From contig JBOGHW010000042.1 of NCBI GenBank assembly GCA_050744865.1, positions 1-64,000 on the forward strand: a stretch of 64,000 nt of DNA, in the 5' to 3' direction. The notes beneath the pieces are model-generated. The model did no database searches. It was given only the letters and a program-made list of their open reading frames with translations, and had not been told where the DNA came from. The position numbers and the translations under genes are program-made. Positions 49,983 to 58,843 of the stretch are shown here, in pieces; the stretch's first letter is position 1; each line of letters starts with the position of its first letter. The stretch comes from JAKACA01 sp050744865. Lineage in GTDB: Bacteria > Actinomycetota > Acidimicrobiia > Acidimicrobiales > Bog-793.

Positions 49983-52778
49983 ATGGTGCGCGCTGGCACC
50001 GCCCTTCGAATAGCCGACATGACACTGCAGCCCGAGGTAGAAGCCACCGCCGCGGGCGCTGCCGCGCCCGAAGCCGTGCGCCTGGCCTTTGAGCGCCTCG
50101 CCGAGAGCGGGGCCGGTGAGTCGCTCGAGGCTGACGAACCGCTCCGCAACCTCGTATCCCAAGTCGTCTCGGCCAGCCGCTCGCTCACGAGGGTCATACT
50201 CACCGACGTCGCCGCTCTCGAGGTGCTCCGGCACGTCGCCGCCCGGACCGGGCCCGAAACGGGGCTACCGGCGACAGCCGATGCGTCAGTTGCGAGCGAC
50301 ACGCCCGACCTCGTCCGGCGCAAGCGGCTCGGCCTCTTGGCGATAGCAGCCGCCGACCTGAGTGGCCAGGCGAGCCTGGAGGAGACCGGCTCGGCGCTCT
50401 CGGCGCTCGCCGACGGCGTCCTGGCGGCGGCGTGCTCGATAGCCGGCGTGGGCGGAGAGCTCGCCGTCATCGCCATGGGCAAGCTCGGCGCCTGCGAGCT
50501 CAACTACGCCAGCGACGTCGACATCATGTTCGTCGGGCAGGACGGTGGCAGCACCGCCCGCCGCGTGCTGGCAGCGGCCGGCGCCGCCTTCCGGGTCGAC
50601 ACGGACCTGCGCCCGGAGGGCCGCAACGGCGCCCTCGTGCGCTCGCTCGACTCCTTCCGTGCCTACTGGGCCAGATGGGCGAAGCCTTGGGAGTTCCAGG
50701 CCCTGCTGAAGGCGCGTGCCAGCGCCGGTGGCGCCGCCATCGGTGCTGCCTTCGTCGAGGCCTCCCGCGAGGCCATCTGGGGGCGGGCGTTCGGGGCTGA
50801 CGACTTGGCCGAGCTGCGCCTCATGAAGGGCCGTTCCGAGCAGATCGTCGAGCGGCGGGGCCTCGAGGCCCGCGAGATCAAGCGCGGCCGCGGGGGCATC
50901 CGCGACGTCGAGTTCTCCGTCCAGTTGCTGCAACTTGTCCACGGGGCGGCCGACGAGGCCATCCGCACGCCCGCCACGCTGCCGGCGTTGGCCGAGCTGG
51001 CCGCCGCCGGCTACATCGACAAGGGTGACGCCGCAGCCCTGGCGCTGTCTTACAGGTTCCTCCGGACCGTCGAGCACCGGCTCCAGCTGGTCGAGGAGGC
51101 CCAGGTCCACACGGTGCCAGCCGAACTCGAGGCACGGCGTGCGTTGGCACGAGTGCTCGGCTTCGCCGGCGAGCGGAACGGGCGGGGCCAGCGGGCGCCC
51201 CGGGAACCGGAGGAGCGCCTGGCTGTGGTCCTGCAGCGCTACCAGTCGTCGGCCCGGGCCATCCACGAGCGGCTCTTCTTCCGACCGCTGATGGAAGTGT
51301 TCGCAAGGGGCCAGAAGCCCGCCGGCCCCGGCGCCGGTGCACGCTGGACGATCGAGGCAGCCGAGAGCCGGCTCGCCGCACTCGGCTTCAGGCAGGCCGA
51401 CAGGACCCGCCAGGCCATCGACGAACTGACCCGCGGGCTAACGAGGTCCTCGCGCTTGATGCAGCAGCTGCTGCCGGTGCTGCTGGGCTGGCTCTCGGAG
51501 GCTGCCGACCCGGACCAGGGGTTGCTGGCACTCCGGACGCTCGTGTCAGTGCCTCACAGGAGGGACGTGCTCGTGGCTGCGTGGCGCGAGTCGCCTGAGT
51601 TGGCACGGCGCCTGTCCGTCCTGCTCGGCACGAGCCGCCAGGTGGGCGAGCTCGTCGGGCGCTATCCAGAGCTGGCTGCCAGCTTGGGCGACGACGCCGA
51701 GAGCTCACCGCTGACCGCTGAGGAGTTGCGGCAGCGCGCCGTGATCGCCTGCGAGAGCGGGCGGGCGGCGCCGGCGCTGCGCCACGTCGTGGAGTCCGCC
51801 ATGTTGCGTGTCATCACCGACGACGTCCTTCGCGACGCCCCACCCGACCGGACCGGGCGTTGCTTAGCCGACCTCGGTGACGCCGTCGTCACCGCCGCCC
51901 TCCACGCCGCCTCGCCGGCGGTACCCATGGGGGTCGTGGCGCTGGGGCGCCTCGGCGGCCGGGAGCTCTCGTACGGGAGCGACCTAGACGTCCTCGTCGT
52001 CTATGACGGCACCGGCGCCGGGCACGCCGCTCTTGCCGAACAGGCGGCTGTGGCCTTGTTCCGGCTCCTGAACGGGGCCACGCCGGCTGAGCGGATCTGG
52101 ACGGCCGACGCTTCGCTCAGGCCATGGGGCCGCCAGGGGCCGCTCGCCAGGAGCCTGCACGCGTACGGCGAGTACTACGAGCGTTGGGGCGAGACCTGGG
52201 AGCGCCAAGCGCTCCTCCGCGCCCGTCCCATCGCCGGAGACCCCGGCGTGCTCGAGCGTTTCATGAGCATCGCCGGCGAGGCGGTCTGGGGCCGCCAATT
52301 CGGTGCTGCCGAGACGAGGGCCATCCGCCAGATGAAGGCGCGAACCGAGCGCGAGCGCATCCCGAGCGGTGAGGACCCGCAGTTCCACTTCAAGCTCGGC
52401 AAGGGATCCCTCGCCGACGTCGAGTGGACGGCACAGCTGCTCCAGCTGCAGCACGGCGTCCGGGCAACCAGCACGCCCACCGCCCTTGGCCTCCTCGCCG
52501 CAGAAGGTCATCTCGAGGGACCAGAGGCCACCATCCTCGGCGAGGCGTACAGGTTCCTCAACAAGACGCGCAACCGCTGGCACCTAGTCGGCAACTTCGT
52601 GGCCGGCGCCGGCCACGTCGTCAGCCCCATCGGATCCGATTCACTGCCGGCCGACCGGGAGGCTCTGGCACGCCTGGCTCGATCCCTCGGGACCGACGCC
52701 ACCGAGCTCCGCGAGGCATACCGCAGGGTGACGCGGAGAGCCAGGAGGGTCGTGGAGGGGCACTTCTACGGGCTCTGA
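49983..52778 (+). CDS. glnE: Bifunctional glutamine synthetase adenylyltransferase/deadenylase
   Basis: 931 residues. Two nucleotidyltransferase halves with a helical linker: the N-terminal adenylyl-removing site MGKLGACELNYASDVDIMFV (about 160) and the C-terminal adenylyl-transfer site LGRLGGRELSYGSDLDVLVV (about 655), each with its D-x-D pair; GRGGIRDVEFSVQLLQLVHG and KGSLADVEWTAQLLQLQHG are the matching second motifs. It modifies glutamine synthetase according to nitrogen status. ATG 49983 is supported by GAGG eight bases upstream; ATG 50019 is an alternative. Confidence 0.93.
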   Translation: MVRAGTALRIADMTLQPEVEATAAGAAAPEAVRLAFERLAESGAGESLEADEPLRNLVSQVVSASRSLTRVILTDVAALEVLRHVAARTGPETGLPATADASVASDTPDLVRRKRLGLLAIAAADLSGQASLEETGSALSALADGVLAAACSIAGVGGELAVIAMGKLGACELNYASDVDIMFVGQDGGSTARRVLAAAGAAFRVDTDLRPEGRNGALVRSLDSFRAYWARWAKPWEFQALLKARASAGGAAIGAAFVEASREAIWGRAFGADDLAELRLMKGRSEQIVERRGLEAREIKRGRGGIRDVEFSVQLLQLVHGAADEAIRTPATLPALAELAAAGYIDKGDAAALALSYRFLRTVEHRLQLVEEAQVHTVPAELEARRALARVLGFAGERNGRGQRAPREPEERLAVVLQRYQSSARAIHERLFFRPLMEVFARGQKPAGPGAGARWTIEAAESRLAALGFRQADRTRQAIDELTRGLTRSSRLMQQLLPVLLGWLSEAADPDQGLLALRTLVSVPHRRDVLVAAWRESPELARRLSVLLGTSRQVGELVGRYPELAASLGDDAESSPLTAEELRQRAVIACESGRAAPALRHVVESAMLRVITDDVLRDAPPDRTGRCLADLGDAVVTAALHAASPAVPMGVVALGRLGGRELSYGSDLDVLVVYDGTGAGHAALAEQAAVALFRLLNGATPAERIWTADASLRPWGRQGPLARSLHAYGEYYERWGETWERQALLRARPIAGDPGVLERFMSIAGEAVWGRQFGAAETRAIRQMKARTERERIPSGEDPQFHFKLGKGSLADVEWTAQLLQLQHGVRATSTPTALGLLAAEGHLEGPEATILGEAYRFLNKTRNRWHLVGNFVAGAGHVVSPIGSDSLPADREALARLARSLGTDATELREAYRRVTRRARRVVEGHFYGL

Positions 52779-52859
52779 GAACCGGCGAGCCGCAGGGCTC
52801 GGCCATCAGGGCGAAGCGGCGGCGGGCTGGAGCAGGCGCTGCCGGGGACCTTCGCTAAG

Positions 52860-52910
52860 TGCCCGCGAGTGGCCGGCGGCGGTGGCTTGTGGACATGAGC
52901 GCCGGGCCGG
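52860..52910. repeat. Diverged single copy of the 62-bp intergenic repeat
   Basis: TGCCCGCGAGTGGC is identical to the core of the repeats at 16857-17040, and the following bases (GGCTTGTGGACATGAG, CGGGCCGG) match with gaps. It too lies between convergent genes (glnE and mobA). Confidence 0.5.
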
Positions 52911-52927
52911 ACCCGCCCAAGCTTGGC

Positions 52928-53725
52928 TTAGGTCCCCGGGCGGGCTCGGTCCAGATCCTCGGGCGTGTCGGCGTCGAGGAAGTGCGCAGGCTCTACCCCG
53001 GGCGGGAGGGCCGACTCTGTGGGGTAGGCAGTGCCCGGCCCGAAAGCGGACTTCACTCGGCGCTCACCTTGCTCGGCGAGCTGTACGGCCATGTCCAGGT
53101 CGGCGGAACACCAGCGGGCGCAGAGCCACTGAGGCCGGCCGGCCAGCAACGGGACGACGCTCCCGGCCGTCTCGTAGGCGGCCAGCCACGAGAGCACATC
53201 GCCTGTGAGTTGTGGTAGATCAGTTGCCAGCACGACGACAGAACCCTCGTGGCCAGCTCGATGCAGGGCGGACCACCCGGCCGATATCGCTGCAAGCGGG
53301 CCTTCACCGGGCCGGGGCTCGGCCACCACCGGCAGGCCCGAAGCTGCACCGCCGACTTCCAGGCACGGCGACGCTACAAGGCCCAACAGCCTGGCGGTGC
53401 GAGCTGCAAGCGTCTCGCCTCCGATGACGATGGACGCCTTGTCGCGGCCCATCCGGCTGCTGGCACCACCCGTCAGCAGCAGTCCGGCGACGTTGTGCAG
53501 GCCGCCGACGTTGTGCAGGCCGCCGACGTTGTGCAGCCCGGCAACGTTGTGCAGGCCGCCGACGTTGTGCAGGCCGGCGGAGCGGTGCCGCCCGGCAACG
53601 GGGTCAGGTGGGATCCTCGGCCTCCTTCGCCAAAGCCCTGGCAGCCGCCAGCCCTTCGGCAGCCGTCGCCCCGGCCTTGGCCACCAACCAGGCAGCCACC
53701 GGGGCTGCAGTCCTCTCGGAGGCAT
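52928..53725 (-). CDS. mobA: Molybdenum cofactor guanylyltransferase-like protein
   Basis: About 265 residues as drawn, of which the last about 205 are a MobA-type nucleotidyltransferase: LLLTGGASSRMGRDKASIVI, VVAEPRPGEGPLAAISAGW and VVLATDLPQL. MobA joins GMP to molybdopterin. The start is a problem: no ATG, GTG or TTG lies in frame between the end of the upstream gene and the conserved core. I use ATG 53725, which overlaps the S9 gene by 122 bp; a CTG at 53572 is just as likely. The N-terminus is made of five GLHNVG-type units coded by 18-bp repeats. Confidence 0.75.
   Translation of the reverse strand: MPPRGLQPRWLPGWWPRPGRRLPKGWRLPGLWRRRPRIPPDPVAGRHRSAGLHNVGGLHNVAGLHNVGGLHNVGGLHNVAGLLLTGGASSRMGRDKASIVIGGETLAARTARLLGLVASPCLEVGGAASGLPVVAEPRPGEGPLAAISAGWSALHRAGHEGSVVVLATDLPQLTGDVLSWLAAYETAGSVVPLLAGRPQWLCARWCSADLDMAVQLAEQGERRVKSAFGPGTAYPTESALPPGVEPAHFLDADTPEDLDRARPGT
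53486..53575 (-). repeat. 18-bp tandem repeat at the mobA N-terminus
   Basis: Five units of GGCCTGCACAACGTCGGC (minus strand), coding GLHNVG or GLHNVA, directly before the conserved LLLTGG of MobA. Copies differ only in the last codons. Confidence 0.85.
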
Positions 53726-55910
53726 GGGCCGCAGTCCCGGCCAGCCCGAGGATGGCCTCGACCTCGCTCTCGGCCGGCGGGTCGACGCCAAGGCGGGCGG
53801 CGAAGCGCTCAAGCCACTCGGCTGCGCTCATCGGCGGCCCGGGATCGCCAGGCGGGCGCGCAGGCAGCGCCGGCGCCCGGGCACCCGGTGGCGCCGGGGT
53901 AGGGCCAGGGGCTTCTGCAGGCGAGGGCGCAATAGAGCCGAGTGCCGCCCGGTTCTCTATCTCGACAGGCTCGATGTCACCGGCAGGCTGGAAGCCGAGG
54001 ACGCATCCGTAGAAGCACAGCTCGGCTTCGATGGACCGCACGATGGACGCCGCCTGCCGGAAGCCGTGCTGCTCGCCCTCGAAGGCGAGGTAGGCGAACG
54101 GGATCCCCTTCTTGCGCAAGACCTCGACCATGACCTCCGCTTGGGCGGGCGGGACGACGGCGTCTTCGAGACCCTGGAAGAGGATGAGTGGCATATGCAG
54201 TTCGGCGGCATGGACCGCAGGCGAGCGGCTCTCGTAGACGTCGGCGCCGGCAGGCCATGGCGCCACCAGCTCGTCGCCGTATCTGGACTCGAACTTGTGT
54301 GTGTGGATGGCCAGGGCGCTCAGGTCGGAGACCCCGAAGTAGCTTGCGCCGGCGACGAAGACATCCCTGAAGACAGCCGAGCAGAGGACTACGTACCCAC
54401 CGGCGCTTCCGCCGCGCACGACCATCCGCTTGCCGTCGACGACGCCGGTGCGTGCCAGGTGCCTGCCGGCGCTCCCGCAGTCGTCGAGGTCGACTACCCC
54501 CCACTTTCCCTTCAAGCGCGCCCGGTACTCCCGCCCGTAGCCCGAGCTGCCGCCGTAGTTCACGTCAGCCACGGCGAACCCTCGCGAGGTCCAGTACTGC
54601 ACCATCTCGCTGAGACCGGGTCTGGCCATGGACGTCGGGCCGCCGTGGGCGACGACTACGAGCGGCGGCAGCTCCCCAGCGGGGACTTCGTAGTCCCTGT
54701 TCTTCGGGCGGTATACGAGCGCGTGTGCAGTTCTGCCCTCCTCCGTGGGGAATTCGAAGGCCTCTGGCTCCGAGAGATACCCCTCGTCGATCACCAGGGC
54801 CGAGCTGCTCCGCCGGACCGTTACCTCGCCTCCCGGAAGTTGAATCAAGGCAACGCACGGCGGTATCGCGGGCGAGCCGAGGATGGCGGCCAGTCGCCCA
54901 CCGTCGGTGCTCACGTATCGGAACTCGTTGAAGGGCATCTCCAACCGTTGGAGCCCGGCGGCGCCGGCGCCTATGGGCAAGATGCCAAGCTTGAAGACGC
55001 CACCGTCGATCCAAGTCGCCACCAGGCACCCGTCCGGGGAGCCGTCTGGGCAGAAGCCGTAGGAGGAAAGGCCGAAAGCCCAATCCGGCTCGGCGAAGTC
55101 GTGCTCGGCCTGGCACAGGGGATTGGGAGCGGTCGGATCTCCGGTGTCGGCATAGATGTTCCACCAGCCGGTGCGATCCGACACGAAATGGAGCCAGCCG
55201 CCGGGCGAGTACTTCGGCTGGGCGACAGACTCGGCCGGCCCGCCGGCGACCAGGCGCGGGGCGACCGGCAACCCGTCGCTGCCCACCTCTGCCTCCCACA
55301 GCTCGGTGCCGTCCCACGGCATCCGGGGATGGTCCCAGCAGACCCAGGCAATGCGGCGACCGTCAGGAGACAGCGAAGGTGCGCCGAAGAAGTCATGCCC
55401 GGCGGCTACGACTCGCGCCTCGGCTTCACCGTCGACCCTCAGCACGACGATGTCGTTGGTCACCTCGCTTCCGTGGCGCTCCCGTACACAGTAGATGTAG
55501 TGACCGTCCAGCGACACGACTGGAGCGGCATAGCGCACGCCCCATTTCTCGAGCGGGGCGGCGGTGATCGGCTCTGGCGACTCGCCTGGAGCAACGCGGT
55601 ACAGCCGCTGGTCGTCGAAGTTGGAGAAGTACACCACGCCTTCGTGCACGGCAAAGCAACGGCCGCCGTACTCGTGGACCGTGGTCCGCGCCGAGTATCC
55701 CTCCGGGATCAGGTCAGAGCAGTTGCCGGCGGCGTCCGACTTCACAAGGCAGACGCGGCCGCCCTCGAAGGGGCGTCCCTCTGACCAGTACACCTCGTCC
55801 CCCGACACCACAAGGTCGGAGAGACGGAGCCGATCCTCTACGAGCGTCGTCGCTGCGATCGGCGACTCCCAGGTCCCACAGGGTGCAGTCTTGGCCATGG
55901 ACGAGACCAT
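53604..55910 (-). CDS. S9 family prolyl oligopeptidase-like peptidase fused to a DUF6457-like domain
   Basis: 768 residues. Beta-propeller (about 1-370), then the alpha/beta-hydrolase with Ser in RGGSAGGYVVL, Asp in GLEDAVVPP and His in EGEQHGF: an apparently active S9C peptidase. After about residue 640 comes a Pro/Ala linker (APGPTPAPPGARAPALPARP), then MSAAEWLERFAARLGVDPPA and LAGTAAHASERTAAPVAAWL, a DUF6457-type domain normally found alone or with MobA. Here mobA is the next gene, so the domain looks captured by the peptidase. ATG 55910 or ATG 55898; no clear ribosome site for either. Confidence 0.85.
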   Translation of the reverse strand: MVSSMAKTAPCGTWESPIAATTLVEDRLRLSDLVVSGDEVYWSEGRPFEGGRVCLVKSDAAGNCSDLIPEGYSARTTVHEYGGRCFAVHEGVVYFSNFDDQRLYRVAPGESPEPITAAPLEKWGVRYAAPVVSLDGHYIYCVRERHGSEVTNDIVVLRVDGEAEARVVAAGHDFFGAPSLSPDGRRIAWVCWDHPRMPWDGTELWEAEVGSDGLPVAPRLVAGGPAESVAQPKYSPGGWLHFVSDRTGWWNIYADTGDPTAPNPLCQAEHDFAEPDWAFGLSSYGFCPDGSPDGCLVATWIDGGVFKLGILPIGAGAAGLQRLEMPFNEFRYVSTDGGRLAAILGSPAIPPCVALIQLPGGEVTVRRSSSALVIDEGYLSEPEAFEFPTEEGRTAHALVYRPKNRDYEVPAGELPPLVVVAHGGPTSMARPGLSEMVQYWTSRGFAVADVNYGGSSGYGREYRARLKGKWGVVDLDDCGSAGRHLARTGVVDGKRMVVRGGSAGGYVVLCSAVFRDVFVAGASYFGVSDLSALAIHTHKFESRYGDELVAPWPAGADVYESRSPAVHAAELHMPLILFQGLEDAVVPPAQAEVMVEVLRKKGIPFAYLAFEGEQHGFRQAASIVRSIEAELCFYGCVLGFQPAGDIEPVEIENRAALGSIAPSPAEAPGPTPAPPGARAPALPARPPGDPGPPMSAAEWLERFAARLGVDPPAESEVEAILGLAGTAAHASERTAAPVAAWLVAKAGATAAEGLAAARALAKEAEDPT

Positions 55911-55996
55911 AGGTCACACCGGCGCCCGCGCCGAAGTAGCGTCTGGGCGAAATCAGTCCTGGATCGAGGGACCGACTAGAAGGGGGAAGGGCGCCG

Positions 55997-58783
55997 TTGG
56001 GCAAGGTGACTGACCCTTTCGAAGCCGGCATTCTCGCTGCGCTCGGGCAAGCGGTGATCGTTGCAGACCTCGAGCGCCGCGTCGTCTACTGGAACCTGGC
56101 AGCCGAGGAGATGTTCGGCTGGTCGGCTGACGAGGTACTGGGCCACGACGTCGTCAACTTCACGCGGGCCGAGGAGGAGCCCGAGCGCGACCACGACGTG
56201 CTGCGCGCCCTGTCGAAGGGAGAAACGCTCTCCTCGGACTACTGGATGGTTCGTCGCGACGGCTCGCGTTTCCCCGTGATGGCGACCCTGTCGCCGCTCT
56301 TCGAGGATTCCAAGCTGTCCGCCATCATCGCCATCTCGGTCGACATCAGCGACAGGCACGCCGCCGAGGAGGACCACCGCCGGCTCTCGCTCATCGTCGA
56401 GTCCTCCGTCGACGCAATCGTCGGCAGCGACATCGAAGGGCGTATAACCAGCTGGAACGGGGGAGCCGAGAGGCTCTACGGCTACAGCGCCGCCGACGTG
56501 ATGGGAGCGTCGATCGGGCGTTTCGTGCTGGACAGCTCGGTAGACGGGTTCCGCCGCGCTGTGGCTAACTGGAGCCAGGGCAAGCGAATCGAGTTGGAGG
56601 ACTTCGAGGTGCGATGCAAGGACGGTCACATCGCAACCGTCAACGTCTCCGTCGCGCCGACGCTGGACTCTTCCGGCAAAGTGGTGGGCTCGGCTTCAAT
56701 CGCCCGCGACGTGACCGAACGCAAGCGGCTCCAGCTACAAGCAGAGGCCGACCGCCGCCGGCTGCTCGAAGCCCAGGAGATCGCCCAGCTCGGCAGCTTC
56801 GAGCTCGACGCCGACGGCAAGCTCACCTGGTCCGACTCCTATCGCAAGCTCATCGGCGCCGGCCCGGACGAGCCGGCCACGATCGAGGGCTTCGTCGCCC
56901 GCCTGCCTCCCCAGGACCGCCCGGAGGCACGCCAGACCATCCGGCAGGCCTACGCGGCGCGCAACGGCAACTTCGCCGGCACCTACCGGCTGCTCACCGG
57001 GGACGGAGAGACCCGTTGGGTACGGATCCGCTCGCGTGGGATCCTCGACGAGTCGGGCAAAGTCGTCACGGTGCTCGGCACGGGGATAGACGTCACCGAG
57101 CGTCATCTCTCAGCCTTGGCGCTTAGGGACGCCGAAGAACGCTTCCGGACCGGGTTCGAGCTGGGCTCGGTGGCCACAGCAATCATGGATCTCGATGGTG
57201 TCATGACGACTGTCAACCCTGTCATGTGCTCCTTCCTCGGCCGCAGCGCCGGCGAGATCGTCGGGCACGTGGCCGCTGAGTTCGTGCACCCCGAGGACCA
57301 GGATCCTCCCGAGCGGGACCGTGTCCTTCGCGACCAGGCCCCGTTCGAAAGACGCTTCTGGAGACCAGACGGGGCGACCGTGTGGGGCCTGGTGAACGTC
57401 GCCCTCGTGCGTGGCGAGGACGGCGCCCCTTCGTACCTCTACGCCCAGGTGCAAGACATCACCGAACGCAAGGTGGCTGAAGAGGCGCTCGAGCACATGG
57501 TCCTGCACGACCCGCTGACGGGACTGCCCAACCGCCTGCTCCTGCAGGACCGCCTGGAAGGTGCCATGGCGCGGGCCAGCAGGTACGGTCGCAGGATCGC
57601 CGTCATCTTCGGCGACGTCGACAAGTTCAAGCTCGTCAACGACACGCTCGGCCATCCGGCCGGCGACCAGCTCCTCATCGAACTGGCCAGGCGGTTCGAG
57701 GAGTTGACGCTGGTATCGGACACGGTCGGCCGCTTTGCGGGCGACCAGTTCGTGATGATCTGTGAGGACATCAGCGAGCTCGAGACGGCTGAATCGATAG
57801 GCAGAAGGCTGAGCTCCGCCTTCGACCGGCCCTTCTGGGTGGGCGCCCAGGATCTCTACGTGACGGTCTCTTGCGGCATCGTGCTGCCCGGGCCAGGAGC
57901 TACGGCGGCGAGCATCTTCCGTGACGGCGACGCCGCCGTCCACCGGGCAAAAGAGCTCGGCCGCGGTCGGATCGAGCTGTTCGACAAGGACATGCTGCAG
58001 CGGGCCGCTCGCTTGTTGGACTTGGAGAGCGCGCTGCGCCACGCCGTCACCAACCAGCAGTTGCGGGTCACCTACCAGCCGATCGTCAACCTCAAGTCGG
58101 GCAAGACCGTGGCTGTCGAGTCGCTGGTGCGTTGGCACCACCATGCCAAAGGCGAGATACCGCCGTCGGAGTTCATACCGGTGGCCGAGCAGTCGGGTCT
58201 CATCCATCAGATCGGCAGCTACGTCATATCGGAGTCCGTCCGGCAGATTCAGGACTGGCGGGAGCGGCTGCCGGGCGCCGCCACCTTGTGGGTATCGGTC
58301 AACCTGTCCGCCGAGCAACTATCCGACGATCTTGTGACCTTCTGCCAGAAGCTGCTGGCCGACGGCGCCGAAGAAGGGTCCTTCGGCTTCGAGATCACCG
58401 AGAGCGTCCTCATGTCCGACATCGACACCGCTATCAGCGTCATCCTTCGGCTGCGCGAGCTGAGCATCCCCGTCGGAATCGACGATTTCGGCACCGGCTA
58501 CTCCTCGCTCGAGTACCTGAGGCGCCTGCCCGTCCACACCCTCAAGATCGACCAGTCCTTCACGTCCGGCCTCGGCCGCGGGCGCGATGCCGACGACCCG
58601 TCCATAGTCAAGGCAGTCATCGCCCTCGGCAAGGCTCTCGGCATGGAGGCCTGCGCCGAGGGCGTCGAGCGCGAGGAGCAGCGCCGCGCCCTGCAGGCAG
58701 CCGGTTGTGACACGGGACAGGGTTATCTCTGGTCGCCCCCGCTCAGCGCGGCGGACTTCGAGGCATGGCTTGCCGGCCGCTGA
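55997..58783 (+). CDS. PAS-PAS-PAS-PAS-GGDEF-EAL signalling protein
   Basis: 928 residues, no membrane helix. Four PAS domains (about 10-120, 130-240, 255-370, 380-490; the third with a PAC motif TRWVRIRSRGILDESGKVVT). The GGDEF domain (about 500-660) has its signature changed to FAGDQFV, so cyclase activity is doubtful. The EAL domain (about 680-925) has AVESLVRW, FEITESV, IDDFGTGYSSLEYL and KIDQSF: metal and catalytic residues look complete, so c-di-GMP hydrolysis is plausible. TTG 55997 with AAGGG upstream. Divergent from the S9 gene. Confidence 0.9.
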   Translation: MGKVTDPFEAGILAALGQAVIVADLERRVVYWNLAAEEMFGWSADEVLGHDVVNFTRAEEEPERDHDVLRALSKGETLSSDYWMVRRDGSRFPVMATLSPLFEDSKLSAIIAISVDISDRHAAEEDHRRLSLIVESSVDAIVGSDIEGRITSWNGGAERLYGYSAADVMGASIGRFVLDSSVDGFRRAVANWSQGKRIELEDFEVRCKDGHIATVNVSVAPTLDSSGKVVGSASIARDVTERKRLQLQAEADRRRLLEAQEIAQLGSFELDADGKLTWSDSYRKLIGAGPDEPATIEGFVARLPPQDRPEARQTIRQAYAARNGNFAGTYRLLTGDGETRWVRIRSRGILDESGKVVTVLGTGIDVTERHLSALALRDAEERFRTGFELGSVATAIMDLDGVMTTVNPVMCSFLGRSAGEIVGHVAAEFVHPEDQDPPERDRVLRDQAPFERRFWRPDGATVWGLVNVALVRGEDGAPSYLYAQVQDITERKVAEEALEHMVLHDPLTGLPNRLLLQDRLEGAMARASRYGRRIAVIFGDVDKFKLVNDTLGHPAGDQLLIELARRFEELTLVSDTVGRFAGDQFVMICEDISELETAESIGRRLSSAFDRPFWVGAQDLYVTVSCGIVLPGPGATAASIFRDGDAAVHRAKELGRGRIELFDKDMLQRAARLLDLESALRHAVTNQQLRVTYQPIVNLKSGKTVAVESLVRWHHHAKGEIPPSEFIPVAEQSGLIHQIGSYVISESVRQIQDWRERLPGAATLWVSVNLSAEQLSDDLVTFCQKLLADGAEEGSFGFEITESVLMSDIDTAISVILRLRELSIPVGIDDFGTGYSSLEYLRRLPVHTLKIDQSFTSGLGRGRDADDPSIVKAVIALGKALGMEACAEGVEREEQRRALQAAGCDTGQGYLWSPPLSAADFEAWLAGR

Positions 58784-58843
58784 TCGGCTCGGCGGAGGCT
58801 GGTACGGTGCCCCTCGGGGCCCGACGAGCCGAGGACTAGCCAC

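Noticed and set aside
53205..55784. 859-residue open frame on the plus strand, antisense to the S9 peptidase
   Set aside because: GC-rich antisense shadow; no domain, and composition is dominated by Arg, Gly and Pro. The opposite strand has a complete peptidase.
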